DNA of 32,373 nucleotides from Eggerthellaceae bacterium (GCA_009782605.1 WRIR01000021.1:1-32373); one strand, 5' to 3'. Positions 8,219-15,321 are shown, counted from the stretch's first letter. Program-made: numbers and translations. The notes: generated by a model from the letters alone, not told the origin.

Positions 8219-9238
8219 TTACTCTAGCTCCGTGAAGAACATTATGAGGACGAACACCGCAACCCCGAGAAGCAGGCCGATGAGGCTGAGGACGAGCCCG
8301 GGCGTCGTGTTGTACGTCGCCCGCGCCTTTTTGCGCAGGGCGAGTATCACGCCGAGGATGCCTGTGGGGATGCTGGGCAGGCCGACGAACCACGACGTCG
8401 TGATGGCGAAGACGCCGAGCACTATCGACGGCACGTGGAGGCCCTTCCTGTACGGGTTGCCCAGCTGCTGGAGGGAGCCCGGCTGCTGCGGGTAGGAGGC
8501 GGGCCGCTGCGGGTAGGAGGCGGGCCGCTCGTGGGCGACTACGGGGCTCGGGCCTGCGCCCGTGTCCGTGCCCAGGTCAGGACCCAGGTTGAAGCCCGCA
8601 TCCGCGCCCAGGTCGGGACCCAGGTTAAAGCCCCGGTCCGCGTCCAGGCCGGGGTCAGACGGCGGCTCGCCGACATATGAGGGCTGCTGGTAGGGGTTCA
8701 GCTCCTCCCGCGTCTTTTTCGAGGGCGGCTTGCTGATGAAGGGCTGCTGGTAGGCGGCAGGGCTCACCTGCCCGGCAGGTCCCGGCATGACGGGCGGCGA
8801 CTGTCCTGCGCTGTCCAGGGCCTGCCCCTCCGGGACATACCCGGCTGCCTGCGCCTCACCCATGATTTTTTGGTATTTGAAGGCCCCTACAACCCCCGCT
8901 GCCGCGCCGATTGTCAGGCTAAGGCAGGCAAGCCCCAGGCGCGGGAGCAGGGACAGGAGGACGGCGCTTGCGATGAGCATCCCGAGGAACAGGAGGACTG
9001 CCATCACGCGGGTCTTCGTCCGCGACAGTATCATGCCTGCGAAAATCAGGGAGGCGACGTTCCCAAAAAGGGCGGTGCTTCTCGCGGACAGGGTGTCTTC
9101 CACGAGGACCCCGGTGAGAAGGAGGACCGAGACCATGGCAAGCACGCCCGCGAAGAGGTAGGCGAATACGACCTCGATCCGGATGAGGTTGTTCGCCCGC
9201 TCAAGCTCTTCTTGGTCCAGGGGGTTCGTCAGATCCAT
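8219..9238 (-). CDS. Multi-pass membrane protein with Pro/Gly repeat linker and DUF4190-like C-terminus
   Basis: Predicted membrane protein of 339 residues and unknown function. About four hydrophobic segments lie in residues 22-125. A long polar, Pro/Gly/Gln-rich linker (about 130-262) follows, then two segments (about 270-337) in the arrangement of DUF4190-type proteins, with a GLP-to-GILG stretch between them. The linker holds two 12-residue repeats (core GFNLGPDLG) and a duplicated RPASYPQ, both mirrored as DNA tandem repeats. The start ATG at 9238 is supported by GAGGAAGG (minus strand, about 9247-9254). The gene is probably monocistronic. Such proteins are often surface or division-associated in Actinobacteria, but that is only a family-level suggestion. 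Confidence 0.7.
   Translation of the reverse strand: MDLTNPLDQEELERANNLIRIEVVFAYLFAGVLAMVSVLLLTGVLVEDTLSARSTALFGNVASLIFAGMILSRTKTRVMAVLLFLGMLIASAVLLSLLPRLGLACLSLTIGAAAGVVGAFKYQKIMGEAQAAGYVPEGQALDSAGQSPPVMPGPAGQVSPAAYQQPFISKPPSKKTREELNPYQQPSYVGEPPSDPGLDADRGFNLGPDLGADAGFNLGPDLGTDTGAGPSPVVAHERPASYPQRPASYPQQPGSLQQLGNPYRKGLHVPSIVLGVFAITTSWFVGLPSIPTGILGVILALRKKARATYNTTPGLVLSLIGLLLGVAVFVLIMFFTELE
8485..8526. repeat. Perfect 21-bp tandem duplication in the membrane protein gene
   Basis: Positions 8485-8505 and 8506-8526 are identical 21-mers. On the minus strand they give the two consecutive RPASYPQ units. The length is a multiple of three, so the frame is kept. Confidence 0.85.
8567..8656. repeat. 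36-bp tandem repeat encoding GFNLGPDLG units
   Basis: Units lie at 8567-8602 and 8603-8638 with a partial third from 8639. They differ at a few positions. Each full unit encodes 12 residues of the linker in the minus-strand membrane protein. Confidence 0.8.
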
Positions 9239-9355
9239 GTCTGTTCCTTCCTCTGTGCTCGGTATGCGTCTGGCATGTGCCCGACATGCGTCCGGCAGCC
9301 CGCGCGTAGGTTCCGACGGGCCTCGGCAGGCCGCGCCCAGCAGCAGGCCTTATCC

Positions 9356-9383
9356 AGTATACACCTTCCGGGTCGCTTGTCGC
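9356..9383 (-). promoter_or_regulatory. Candidate promoter for the membrane protein gene
   Basis: On the minus strand GCGACA (9383-9378) and TATACT (9361-9356) are separated by 16 bases, matching the sigma-70 consensus at four and five positions. The element is about 117 bases upstream of the start codon at 9238. Confidence 0.35.
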
Positions 9384-9497
9384 AGGGCTTGTCACGCCGC
9401 TTGCCGTTTGCCACGGGGCTTGCCACGCGACCTGTCACATGTCTGCCACAGGGCCCTCTTTTGTGGATTTTCCCGGGACGTGTCCGGGGTCTTGCGC

Positions 9498-9628
9498 TAC
9501 AATGGGAAGCCGTGCCACCCAAGGAAGACCGCCCCCCGCTGCCGTGGGGCGGCGGCCAAGCCGCCGCCAGCCCGGCGGCCCACGTTGCCGCCAGCCAGAC
9601 GGCCCAGGACCAAAGAAAGGAGCGAGCC
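9498..9628 (+). promoter_or_regulatory. Candidate -10 and structured leader of the XRE-cupin operon
   Basis: TACAAT (9498-9503, within GCTACAAT) could start a leader of about 120 bases. The leader can form the stem 9529-9535 with 9546-9552 (CCGCCCC/GGGGCGG) and the stem 9551-9556 with 9560-9565 (GGCGGC/GCCGCC). These share bases 9551-9552 and so partly exclude each other. The Shine-Dalgarno AAAGGAG (9616-9622) lies beyond them. No -35 box is clear. Confidence 0.35.
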
Positions 9629-10207
9629 ATGACCGCACCGACTGCACTAGGAACCAAGATCACGACCCTTCGGGAGTCCCGGGAGCTTACCCAGGCCGAG
9701 CTTGCCGAGCGCTGCGACTGCGACCTGTCGGTGATCGAAGGCCTTGAGGCCGGGCAGATGGCGCCCTCGCTTGCTCCGCTGATCAAGATAACCCGCGCCC
9801 TGGGCGTGCGCCTCGGCACCCTGATGGACGACGACACCGCGCTCGGCCCGGTGCACCTGAAAGCCGACGACATCGCCGAGGCGACCCGCATGCACAGCCT
9901 TGAGACGGTTTCAGACGCGGGCGACCTGCGGTTCTTCAGCCTGGCCGAAGGGCGGGCCTCGCGCCACATGGACCCCTTCATCATCACCATATCGCCGACG
10001 GGCGAGAGCGACCACGAGCTTTCCCAGCACGAGGGCGAGGAATTCCTCTACGGCATGGAGGGCTCGGTCGAGGTCGCCTACGGCAAAGAGGTGTACGTGC
10101 TGAGCTCCGGCGAGAGCCTTTACTACGACTCCATCGTCCCCCACCAGGTGCGTGCCCACGAGGGGCAGGGCGCGAAGTTCCTCGCCGTCGTCTACACGCC
10201 CCTCTAG
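9629..10207 (+). CDS. XRE-family regulator with cupin domain
   Basis: DNA-binding regulator of 192 residues. A helix-turn-helix XRE domain lies at about 8-65 (LTQAELAERCDCDLSVIEGLEAG), and a C-terminal cupin_2 barrel at about 110-190 (HEGEEFLYGMEG, then SGESLYYDSIVPHQV). Proteins of this build usually sense a small ligand through the cupin and control a neighbouring metabolic gene. The start is ATG 9629 with AAAGGAG six bases upstream; a longer upstream frame has no such site. The acyl-CoA ligase starts ten bases after the stop, so the two are very likely cotranscribed, with the regulator plausibly controlling the ligase. The ligand is unknown. Confidence 0.87.
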   Translation: MTAPTALGTKITTLRESRELTQAELAERCDCDLSVIEGLEAGQMAPSLAPLIKITRALGVRLGTLMDDDTALGPVHLKADDIAEATRMHSLETVSDAGDLRFFSLAEGRASRHMDPFIITISPTGESDHELSQHEGEEFLYGMEGSVEVAYGKEVYVLSSGESLYYDSIVPHQVRAHEGQGAKFLAVVYTPL

Positions 10208-10216
10208 GAGCGGGCC

Positions 10217-11899
10217 ATGACCGGACACGAATACCGGGGGGAGCCGGGCTCCCCCGACTACATACTCCATTCCGAGAGCACCATCGGCGCCTACTTCAAG
10301 GAGCAGGTGGCACGCGACCCCGACCACGAGTTCGTCGTCTATCCCGACCGGGCGCTCCGGTGGAGCTACCGCGACTTCGACGAGCGCACCGACAGCCTGG
10401 CCCGGGGCCTTTTGGCCATCGGGATGAAGCCGGGCGACCATCTGGGCGTGTGGGCACGCAACATCCCCGACTGGCTGACCTTCATGTACGCGACCGCGAA
10501 GATCGGGGTCGTTATGGTCACGGTGAACCCCGTCTACAAGAGCCACGAGCTCGCCTACGTGCTCAAGCAGTCGGACATGAAGGCGCTGTGCGTCATCGAC
10601 GCCTACCGCGACGTCGACTACCTGAAGATCATCCGGGAGCTCGCCCCCGAATCCCTCGTCCATCAGCGGGGGCACCTGGTGTCTGAGGAATTCCCCGTTC
10701 TGAGGAACCTCATCTACATGGGGCCGGAGAAGCACCGGGGCTTCTACAGCGTCCCGGAGCTGCTGCTGCTGGGCGACCATATGCCCGAGGGGATGCTCGG
10801 TGCGGCGCAGGAGAAGTTCGACAACAGCGACGTTGTGATGATGCAGTACACGAGCGGGACGACCGGCTTTCCCAAGGGCGTCATGCTCACGCACCGCAAC
10901 ATCTTGAACAACGGCTTCTACATCGGGGAGGGCCAGGCGCTCACCGACCGCGACCGCGTCTGTTTGCCGGTGCCCTTCTTCCACTGTTTCGGGTGCGTGC
11001 TCGGCGTCATGGCCTGCCTGACCCACCGCTCGACCATGGTCATCGTCGAGGAATTCAACGCGGGGCTGGTGCTCCAGGCGGTGCACAAGGAACGGGCGAG
11101 TGCGCTCTACGGCGTGCCGACCATGTTCATCGCCGAGCTCAACCATCCGGACTTCGACCGCTTCGACCTCACCTGCCTGCGCACCGGCATCATGGCGGGG
11201 AGCCCCTGCCCGCCGGAAACGATGCGCGAGGTCATCGACAGGATGCATGCGAGCGAGCTCACCATCTGCTACGGCCTCACCGAGACGAGCCCGGTGTTCA
11301 CCCAGACGACCATACACGACGACCTCGACCACAAGTGCAACACCATCGGGCGCAAGCACGACCCGGTGCTCGTGCGCGTCATCGACCCCGAGACCGGGCG
11401 CGTCTGCGGTGTGGGCGAGCCGGGGGAGCTGTGCTGCAAGGGCTACAACGTCATGAAGGGCTACTACAAGATGCCCGAGGAGACCGCCCGCGCCATCGAC
11501 GAGGAGGGCTACCTCCATTCGGGGGACCTGGGCCTGGTGGACGAGGACGGCTACTACCGCATCATCGGGCGCGTGAAGGACATGATAATCCGCGGCGGGG
11601 AGAACGTCTACCCGCTTGAGGTGGAGAACTTCTACCTGGGGATGCCCGGCGTGCTCGACGTGCAGGTCGTGGGTATCCCCGACGAGCGCCTGGGCGAGAT
11701 AGTAGGCGCCTTCATCCGCACGCGGCCGGGGCACGAGGGCATGACCGAGCAGGACGTGCGTGCCTTCGGCATCGAGAACATGGCACGCTACAAGGTGCCC
11801 AAGCACGTGTTCTTTGTGGAGGACTTCCCGATGACGGCCTCGAACAAGATACAGAAGTACCTGCTCCGCGAGATGGCGCAGGAGGCGCTGGGGCTTTAA
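10217..11899 (+). CDS. AMP-dependent acyl-CoA synthetase/ligase
   Basis: Adenylate-forming enzyme of 560 residues that should activate a carboxylic acid with ATP and CoA to an acyl-CoA, probably in the cytoplasm. Class I adenylation motifs are in order: [11 protein letters not shown] (about 212-222), YGLTETSP (about 352-359), [29 protein letters not shown], and a C-terminal SNKIQK with the expected catalytic lysine at about 544. This build matches medium- and long-chain fatty acyl-CoA ligases (FadD-like), but specificity cannot be read. The Shine-Dalgarno AGGAG (10206-10210) overlaps the stop of the XRE-cupin gene, which suggests translational coupling. The remote activase gene also works on CoA thioesters, but nothing here links the two. 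Confidence 0.88.
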   Translation: MTGHEYRGEPGSPDYILHSESTIGAYFKEQVARDPDHEFVVYPDRALRWSYRDFDERTDSLARGLLAIGMKPGDHLGVWARNIPDWLTFMYATAKIGVVMVTVNPVYKSHELAYVLKQSDMKALCVIDAYRDVDYLKIIRELAPESLVHQRGHLVSEEFPVLRNLIYMGPEKHRGFYSVPELLLLGDHMPEGMLGAAQEKFDNSDVVMMQYTSGTTGFPKGVMLTHRNILNNGFYIGEGQALTDRDRVCLPVPFFHCFGCVLGVMACLTHRSTMVIVEEFNAGLVLQAVHKERASALYGVPTMFIAELNHPDFDRFDLTCLRTGIMAGSPCPPETMREVIDRMHASELTICYGLTETSPVFTQTTIHDDLDHKCNTIGRKHDPVLVRVIDPETGRVCGVGEPGELCCKGYNVMKGYYKMPEETARAIDEEGYLHSGDLGLVDEDGYYRIIGRVKDMIIRGGENVYPLEVENFYLGMPGVLDVQVVGIPDERLGEIVGAFIRTRPGHEGMTEQDVRAFGIENMARYKVPKHVFFVEDFPMTASNKIQKYLLREMAQEALGL

Positions 11900-12003
11900 G
11901 CGGCGGCGGGGCTCCTGCTGCTGCGGCCCGGCTGCTGCTGCGCCCCGGTGCTCCTCGGCGGCGGCCCCGGAAAATTCTTCTCCGCAGGGCGCGCAAGTTG
12001 TGA

Positions 12004-12009
12004 TACACT
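12004..12009 (+). promoter_or_regulatory. Candidate extended -10 promoter of the infC operon
   Basis: TACACT (12004-12009) is preceded by TGA, giving an extended -10 (TGnTACACT). The -35 region is weak. It would start a leader of about 175 bases before infC, which contains the attenuator hairpin. Confidence 0.4.
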
Positions 12010-12114
12010 ACTCAGGCTGTTTTCAAGAGAGGAAGGTTCCTCCACCTGGTTCGGCGCGCCAAGCTGCTGATGGGTCACGCGGATACTGCCGGGATGCCCG
12101 GCGCTGCTCCTGTG

Positions 12115-12157
12115 AACCCGAGGCCTGCTCCAAGCGCCGCGGGTTTTTTTATGACAG
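12115..12157 (+). terminator. Attenuator-like terminator in the infC leader
   Basis: AACCCG and GGC pair with GCC and CGGGTT around one A:G mismatch and an 11-base loop. A run of seven T follows. This is a good intrinsic terminator placed between the candidate promoter and infC, so it probably acts as a conditional attenuator. Firmicutes control the same operon by L20 or tRNA-like leader signals; here the controlling ligand is not evident. Confidence 0.65.
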
Positions 12158-12175
12158 CGGCGCCCGGCGCCCAAG

Positions 12176-12193
12176 AAGGAGGTGAGCGCGATA
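12176..12193 (+). promoter_or_regulatory. infC ribosome binding site and non-canonical ATA start
   Basis: AAGGAGGT (12176-12183), seven spacer bases, then ATA (12191-12193). The spacing is ideal for ATA, whereas the only upstream in-frame start, GTG 12182, overlaps the Shine-Dalgarno itself. IF-3 discriminates against such codons, so this would give negative feedback on its own synthesis. Confidence 0.7.
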
Positions 12194-12796
12194 GCTGCTC
12201 AAGAGCCTCGGCTCAACGAAGAGATCACGGTCAAGGAATGCCGCCTGATCGGCTACGACGGCACGCAGATGGGCATCGTCCCCATCGAGCAGGCCCAGCG
12301 CTATGCCGACGACGAGGGTTATGACCTGGTGGAGATCGCCCCCAACGCCGACCCGGTCGTATGCCGTATCATGGACTATGGGAAATTCAAGTACGACCAG
12401 GCCATCAAGGCAAAGCAGGCTCGCAAGAACCAGAGCAAGATCGAGACCAAGGAAATGAAGTTCCGGCCCAAGATAGACGTGGGCGACTACACGACCAAGA
12501 AGAAGCACATCATGCGCTTCCTGGACGCGGGCAGCAAGGTGAAGATCACCATCATGTTCCGCGGCCGCGAAATGGCGCACCCCGAGCAGGGCTTGAGCAT
12601 CCTGGAGCGCCTGGCGGAGGACTTGAAGGACTCCGCGATCATCGAGGTGCAGCCGAAGATGGAAGGGCGCAACATGCACATGCTGATAGCGCCCCTGCCC
12701 AACGCGGCGAAGAAGAAGAAGGCTGCCGAGAGGCAGGAAGAGGCCGAGACCCCCTTGGAGGACTTGGCGCACGAGGAAGAAGGAAGTGAAGAGTAA
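12191..12796 (+). CDS. Translation initiation factor IF-3, probable AUA start
   Basis: Binds the 30S subunit and proofreads start codon and initiator tRNA. The protein has about 201 residues. The N-terminal domain begins [20 protein letters not shown], the YGKFKYDQ linker follows, and the C-terminal domain runs [16 protein letters not shown] to [13 protein letters not shown] charged tail of about 30 residues (KKKK then acidic) exceeds the usual length of about 180. A GTG at 12182 is in frame, but its first base is the last G of AAGGAGG (12176-12182), so it cannot serve as start for that site. The in-frame ATA at 12191 sits seven bases after AAGGAGGT. A rare start codon is the known basis of IF-3 autoregulation in E. 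coli (AUU). First gene of infC-rpmI-rplT. Confidence 0.9.
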   Translation: MAAQEPRLNEEITVKECRLIGYDGTQMGIVPIEQAQRYADDEGYDLVEIAPNADPVVCRIMDYGKFKYDQAIKAKQARKNQSKIETKEMKFRPKIDVGDYTTKKKHIMRFLDAGSKVKITIMFRGREMAHPEQGLSILERLAEDLKDSAIIEVQPKMEGRNMHMLIAPLPNAAKKKKAAERQEEAETPLEDLAHEEEGSEE

Positions 12797-12993
12797 TGCC
12801 AAAGATGAAAACCCACCGCGGGACCGCAAAACGATTCCGCGTCACCGGTTCCGGCAAAATCATGCGCTCGAAGGCCTACAAGAGCCATATCTTGACCAAG
12901 AAAAGCCCGAAGCGCAAGCGTAATTTCCGCCACGAGACCGAGGTTGCAACCGGCGATCAGAAGACCGTCGCCCGCAACCTGGGACTTCGCTAG
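12796..12993 (+). CDS. 50S ribosomal protein L35
   Basis: Ribosomal protein bL35, 65 residues, the normal length. It begins [21 protein letters not shown], the family signature, and is strongly basic ([11 protein letters not shown]). It binds 23S rRNA in the large subunit. The ATG overlaps the infC stop codon by one base (TAATG), so translation is probably coupled, helped by a GAAGGAAG upstream. It lies between infC and rplT as in most bacteria. Confidence 0.97.
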   Translation: MPKMKTHRGTAKRFRVTGSGKIMRSKAYKSHILTKKSPKRKRNFRHETEVATGDQKTVARNLGLR

Positions 12994-13011
12994 AGTAAGG
13001 AGGGGTGAGCC

Positions 13012-13386
13012 ATGCCTCGTGTAAAACGTGCAATATCCGCCCATAAGAAGCGCCGCGTCGTCCTCGGCCGCGCGAAGGGCTACTACGGTGCGAAGTCCCG
13101 CTCCTACCGCGCCGCGAAGGAGCAGGTGCAGCACTCGCTCCAGTACATGTACCGCGACCGCCGCAACAAGAAGCGCGAGATCCGCCGCCTCTGGATCACC
13201 CGCATCAACGCGGCTGCCCGCATCAACGGCCTTTCCTATTCCGTCTTCATGAACGGGTTGAAGAAGGCCGGCGTCCAGCTCGACCGCAAGGTGCTCGCCG
13301 ACATGGCCGTGAACGACCCGGCCGCCTTCACGGCAGTGTCCGAGGTCGCGAAAAAGGCGCTTACGGAAAAGGCGCTCACGGCATAG
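13012..13386 (+). CDS. 50S ribosomal protein L20
   Basis: Ribosomal protein bL20, 124 residues. The basic N-terminal extension [15 protein letters not shown] and the core FINGL-type stretch ([24 protein letters not shown], in part) identify it. It binds 23S rRNA early in 50S assembly, and in several bacteria also represses this operon by binding its mRNA. A strong AAGGAGGGG lies just upstream of the start. The C-terminus ends with a small extra [11 protein letters not shown] repeat. Last gene of the operon. Confidence 0.97.
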   Translation: MPRVKRAISAHKKRRVVLGRAKGYYGAKSRSYRAAKEQVQHSLQYMYRDRRNKKREIRRLWITRINAAARINGLSYSVFMNGLKKAGVQLDRKVLADMAVNDPAAFTAVSEVAKKALTEKALTA

Positions 13387-13396
13387 GACAGGCTGA

Positions 13397-13450
13397 AAAG
13401 CCCCCGAGTAGTTTCTGGGAAGCCCCCGGAAAGCCCCCGGGAAGCCCTCG
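13397..13450. repeat. Short GAAGCCCCCG repeats after rplT
   Basis: Four variants of AAGCCCCCG occur between the rplT stop and the terminator hairpin, the last three at a period of about 11 bases. Their function is unknown; they may be slippage products. Confidence 0.5.
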
Positions 13451-13494
13451 ATAAAAACTCAGTCCCCGGAAGCAGCCGCTTCGGGGGACTGAGT
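13451..13494 (-). terminator. Intrinsic terminator of the NifX-like gene, also facing rplT
   Basis: ACTCAGTCCCC (13457-13467) pairs with GGGGACTGAGT (13484-13494). An inner stem of five more pairs (69-73 with 78-82 of the same hundred) lies beyond one G:G mismatch and closes a four-base loop. Read on the minus strand it is followed by TTTTTAT. The stop codon of the minus-strand gene lies in the stem. On the plus strand it lies 70 bases after rplT but lacks a T-run. Confidence 0.75.
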
Positions 13495-13833
13495 GCTTTC
13501 CAGGTATTCGTCACAGGACTCGTCGCAGGCGATGAAGGTGTTCGTGATATAGGCCTTGACCGACTCCTGGGCATTGCCCATCGCGCCCGCGAAGACGGTG
13601 AGCCCGCAGCCGGTGAGCCCCGCCAGCGACCCTTCGCTGATACACCCGACAATAACCGTGTCCATTCCCAGCTCGAAGAGCACCTTCCCCGGCTCCTTGT
13701 TCTGGAGGGCGTTTCGGGAAAGGTTCCGGGAATCGACGATGGTGCCGTTCTCGACGGTAAAGCAGCTGTAGTTGGTGCAGCTCTCGAAGTACGACGACAC
13801 TTCGAGTCCTTCGCTTGCAACGGCAATCCTCAT
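13459..13833 (-). CDS. NifX/NifB-type dinitrogenase iron-molybdenum cofactor family protein
   Basis: Small protein of 124 residues beginning MRIAVASEG. It carries the family pattern of an N-terminal strand, a stretch of the form SSYFESCTNYSCFTVENG, and a central DTVIVGCISEGSLAGLTGCGLTVFAG. It also has a Cys-rich C-terminal stretch (IACDESCDEYLE). NifX-type domains carry or shuttle iron-sulfur or Fe-Mo cofactor precursors, but stand-alone copies are common in anaerobes without nitrogenase and their role is unknown. The start is ATG 13833-13831 with AAGGAAGGGG upstream on the minus strand; a longer in-frame start at 13890 is less well supported. The gene is monocistronic with its own terminator. 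Confidence 0.8.
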   Translation of the reverse strand: MRIAVASEGLEVSSYFESCTNYSCFTVENGTIVDSRNLSRNALQNKEPGKVLFELGMDTVIVGCISEGSLAGLTGCGLTVFAGAMGNAQESVKAYITNTFIACDESCDEYLESTQSPEAAASGD

Positions 13834-14080
13834 CGAGCCCCTTCCTTTTCTGAAAACAGGCACAACCCCTCCAGAATAGGAATTCCACATCCCCTGTAGT
13901 GCGCATCCTCGGCTCCCTCAACAGTTCCCTCGGAGCGCTTCTGCTGTAAACAAGGTGAACGATACCCTCCCCCCAGGGTTTTTCCAGCGGCCTTCCGCCC
14001 AACGGAAACAAATAGTAAGCTGGTGGCAGGAGTTCCCCTCCCTCCGACTCCCCGGTCCACTAAAGTCAGCGAGGGTTTCT

Positions 14081-14166
14081 GTGGCACCCGAGATTGCCCC
14101 GTTGCGCGGCTGAGCGTACTTGAGGTACGCGAAGGAAAGCGTAAAAGGGGCAAGATTGGGTGCCAC
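14081..14166. repeat. Inverted-repeat element, candidate mobile repeat or structured RNA
   Basis: The 20-base ends 14081-14100 (GTGGCACCC...GCCCC) and 14147-14166 (GGGGC...GGGTGCCAC) are complementary except for a short central stretch. Nested between them is a perfect stem GCGTAC/GTACGC (14114-14119 with 14125-14130). The whole folds into one long hairpin of about 86 bases. It has no coding support. Confidence 0.6.
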
Positions 14167-14188
14167 GGGAAGCCGCAGCGTCGAGCAG

Positions 14189-14213
14189 TTACGCTGATTG
14201 TAAATCAGCGTAA
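14189..14213. repeat. 11-bp perfect inverted repeat beside tRNA-Glu
   Basis: TTACGCTGATT (14189-14199) and AATCAGCGTAA (14203-14213) flank a three-base loop GTA. The element begins seven bases beyond the encoded CCA end of the tRNA in its direction of transcription. No T-run follows on either strand, so it may be a processing or weak termination stem. Confidence 0.6.
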
Positions 14214-14219
14214 TAAGGT

Positions 14220-14294
14220 TGGTGCCCCCAACGGGAATCGAACCCGTGTCTCAGCCTTGAAAGGGCCGTATCCTAACCGCTGGACGATGGGGAC
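14220..14294 (-). tRNA. tRNA-Glu (anticodon TTC)
   Basis: On the minus strand the sequence starts GTCCCCATCGTCC at 14294. It folds into a complete cloverleaf: a 7-bp acceptor stem (GTCCCCA with TGGGGGC, one G-T pair), anticodon stem CGGCC/GGCTG with loop CTTTCAA, and a T-arm with GGTTCGATTCC. The anticodon TTC lies at 14261-14259. The discriminator is A (14223) and the CCA end is encoded (14222-14220). It reads glutamate codons GAA and GAG. Confidence 0.95.
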
Positions 14295-14417
14295 AGGTCA
14301 CATGCTCCCCACCGGCCACACAAAGGGCGGGGAAAAAGCAAGGAACATTCTTGCATAGCAGGCCCCCTAATGCAAGGCCATATTTTCTCCACGGCGTGAA
14401 TTGCGGCCTGCTTGCGG

Positions 14418-14501
14418 TATAATCACCCTGATGAGAACAAGGTGGATATCAGAGCAAAGCGAATATCCGATATCGAAAACGATAGAAAGAGGAGGAATCA
14501 T
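14418..14501 (+). promoter_or_regulatory. Promoter and leader of the rubrerythrin gene
   Basis: A perfect TATAAT (14418-14423) lies 78 bases before the start; the -35 region is weak (GTGAAT at 14395-14400, 17-base spacer). The leader contains GGATAT (14444-14449) and ATATCC (14463-14468) as an inverted repeat and a further GATATC, which could be an operator. AGGAGG (14490-14495) lies six bases before the ATG. Confidence 0.5.
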
Positions 14502-15317
14502 ATGGACACAACGAAAAGAAAAGGGATTTCCCCCGAAGAAGGCATCCAATCCAAGGCCACCCCGCATCCCGTGTCGACACCGGTTACGCGGCGCGGTTTT
14601 GTCAGGAACGCCGCTGTGGGGGCGGCAGCCCTCTCAATCACGGGAATCCTGGGTGCCTGTACGGACAGCGAGGCGAAGGACAACACCCCGCAAGCCTCGT
14701 CGAGCGGCGCCACGTCGCCAACGAGCGTGCCCACTGCCGAGACTGCCAGCAACTTCAACGTGGTGCCCGGCTCAACGACCGTCGTCGGCAGCACCTATGA
14801 GAACCTTGTTGCCGCCATTGCCGGCGAGACCGGGGCGACCACGAAGTACAGCGCCTATGCCCGCGTGGCCGAGCAGGAGGGCTTCCACCAGCTTGCCCGC
14901 CTCTTCGACTGCACGGCCGATGCCGAAAAGATCCACATTGAGTTCGAGTACGCCCTTGCGGTGAAGATCGAGCCGGACACCAAGAGGCCCGAGCCGCCCA
15001 AGGTCGATACGCACGAGAGCGACATCAACCTGATCTTCGGGGCGAACGGCGAGATATACGAGACCTCCGACATGTACCCGGCGTTCATCGAGGCGGCCCA
15101 GCGCGAGGGCGACACCGAGGCGGTAAAGGTGTTCACGCGCGCAAAGCTCGCCGAGGCCTACCATGCCGAGCGCTACCTGGACGCCTACAACACCATCGAC
15201 ACGCCGGATGACGACAAGTTCTACCTGTGCCCGGTCTGCGGGTATATCCACAAGGGCGAGGACGTCGACGCGTGCCCCATCTGCCTGACGGCCAAGGGGG
15301 ATTTCCACGTCTATTAG
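14502..15317 (+). CDS. Exported rubrerythrin, probable Tat lipoprotein
   Basis: Non-haem di-iron peroxidase that should reduce hydrogen peroxide, here probably outside the cytoplasmic membrane. The 271 residues begin with a twin-arginine motif TRRGFVR (29-35), a hydrophobic stretch and a lipobox LGAC (C53). A Ser/Thr/Pro spacer to about 90 follows. The ferritin-like domain (about 98-230) shows all expected ligands: E109, E142xxH145, E184xxE187 and E218xxH221. A C-terminal rubredoxin centre has C243, C246, C258 and C261. The start at ATG 14502 has an excellent AGGAGG; a longer upstream frame is discarded. Most rubrerythrins are cytoplasmic, so the signal is notable. It probably stands alone, though addB starts only four bases after the stop and may be read through. 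Confidence 0.9.
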   Translation: MDTTKRKGISPEEGIQSKATPHPVSTPVTRRGFVRNAAVGAAALSITGILGACTDSEAKDNTPQASSSGATSPTSVPTAETASNFNVVPGSTTVVGSTYENLVAAIAGETGATTKYSAYARVAEQEGFHQLARLFDCTADAEKIHIEFEYALAVKIEPDTKRPEPPKVDTHESDINLIFGANGEIYETSDMYPAFIEAAQREGDTEAVKVFTRAKLAEAYHAERYLDAYNTIDTPDDDKFYLCPVCGYIHKGEDVDACPICLTAKGDFHVY

Positions 15318-15321
15318 GCCT

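Larger units (their letters stand above)
9239..9628. other. Divergent intergenic region with degenerate repeats and hairpin leader
   Basis: This 390-bp spacer lies between the leftward membrane protein and the rightward XRE-cupin gene. It holds degenerate repeats of a CTTGYCRC word (9371-9453), an imperfect duplication of ATGCGTCYGGCA around 9264 and 9288, and candidate promoters for both directions. The right-hand part can fold into strong hairpins. I see no gene in it. Confidence 0.55.
13834..14219. other. Gene-poor spacer with inverted-repeat element
   Basis: A stretch of 386 bp without a gene I can defend. It holds a small stem with a T-run (13964-13968 with 13975-13979, then TTTTT), a larger inverted-repeat element (14081-14166) and an 11-bp perfect inverted repeat next to the tRNA (14189-14213). 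An 82-codon minus-strand frame (13918-14166) reads through the inverted repeat and is probably not a gene. Confidence 0.5.

Noticed and set aside
8209-8231. Terminator between the convergent ABC transporter and membrane protein genes
   Set aside because: GGAGC and GCTCC can pair, but the stem is only five pairs and no T-run follows on either strand.
9911-11806. 631-codon minus-strand frame
   Set aside because: It is antisense to the XRE-cupin and acyl-CoA ligase genes, both with intact motifs. The composition is typical of shadow frames.
12182-12184. GTG as the infC start
   Set aside because: Its first base is the last base of the only strong Shine-Dalgarno, so the ribosome could not use both. 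ATA at 12191 has correct spacing.
13918-14166. 82-codon minus-strand frame in the tRNA spacer
   Set aside because: It reads through the inverted-repeat element and lacks a ribosome site. It is better explained as a translated repeat.
14189-14294. Integration site at the tRNA
   Set aside because: No integrase gene, no duplicated tRNA 3' end and no island-like genes are near it in the window.
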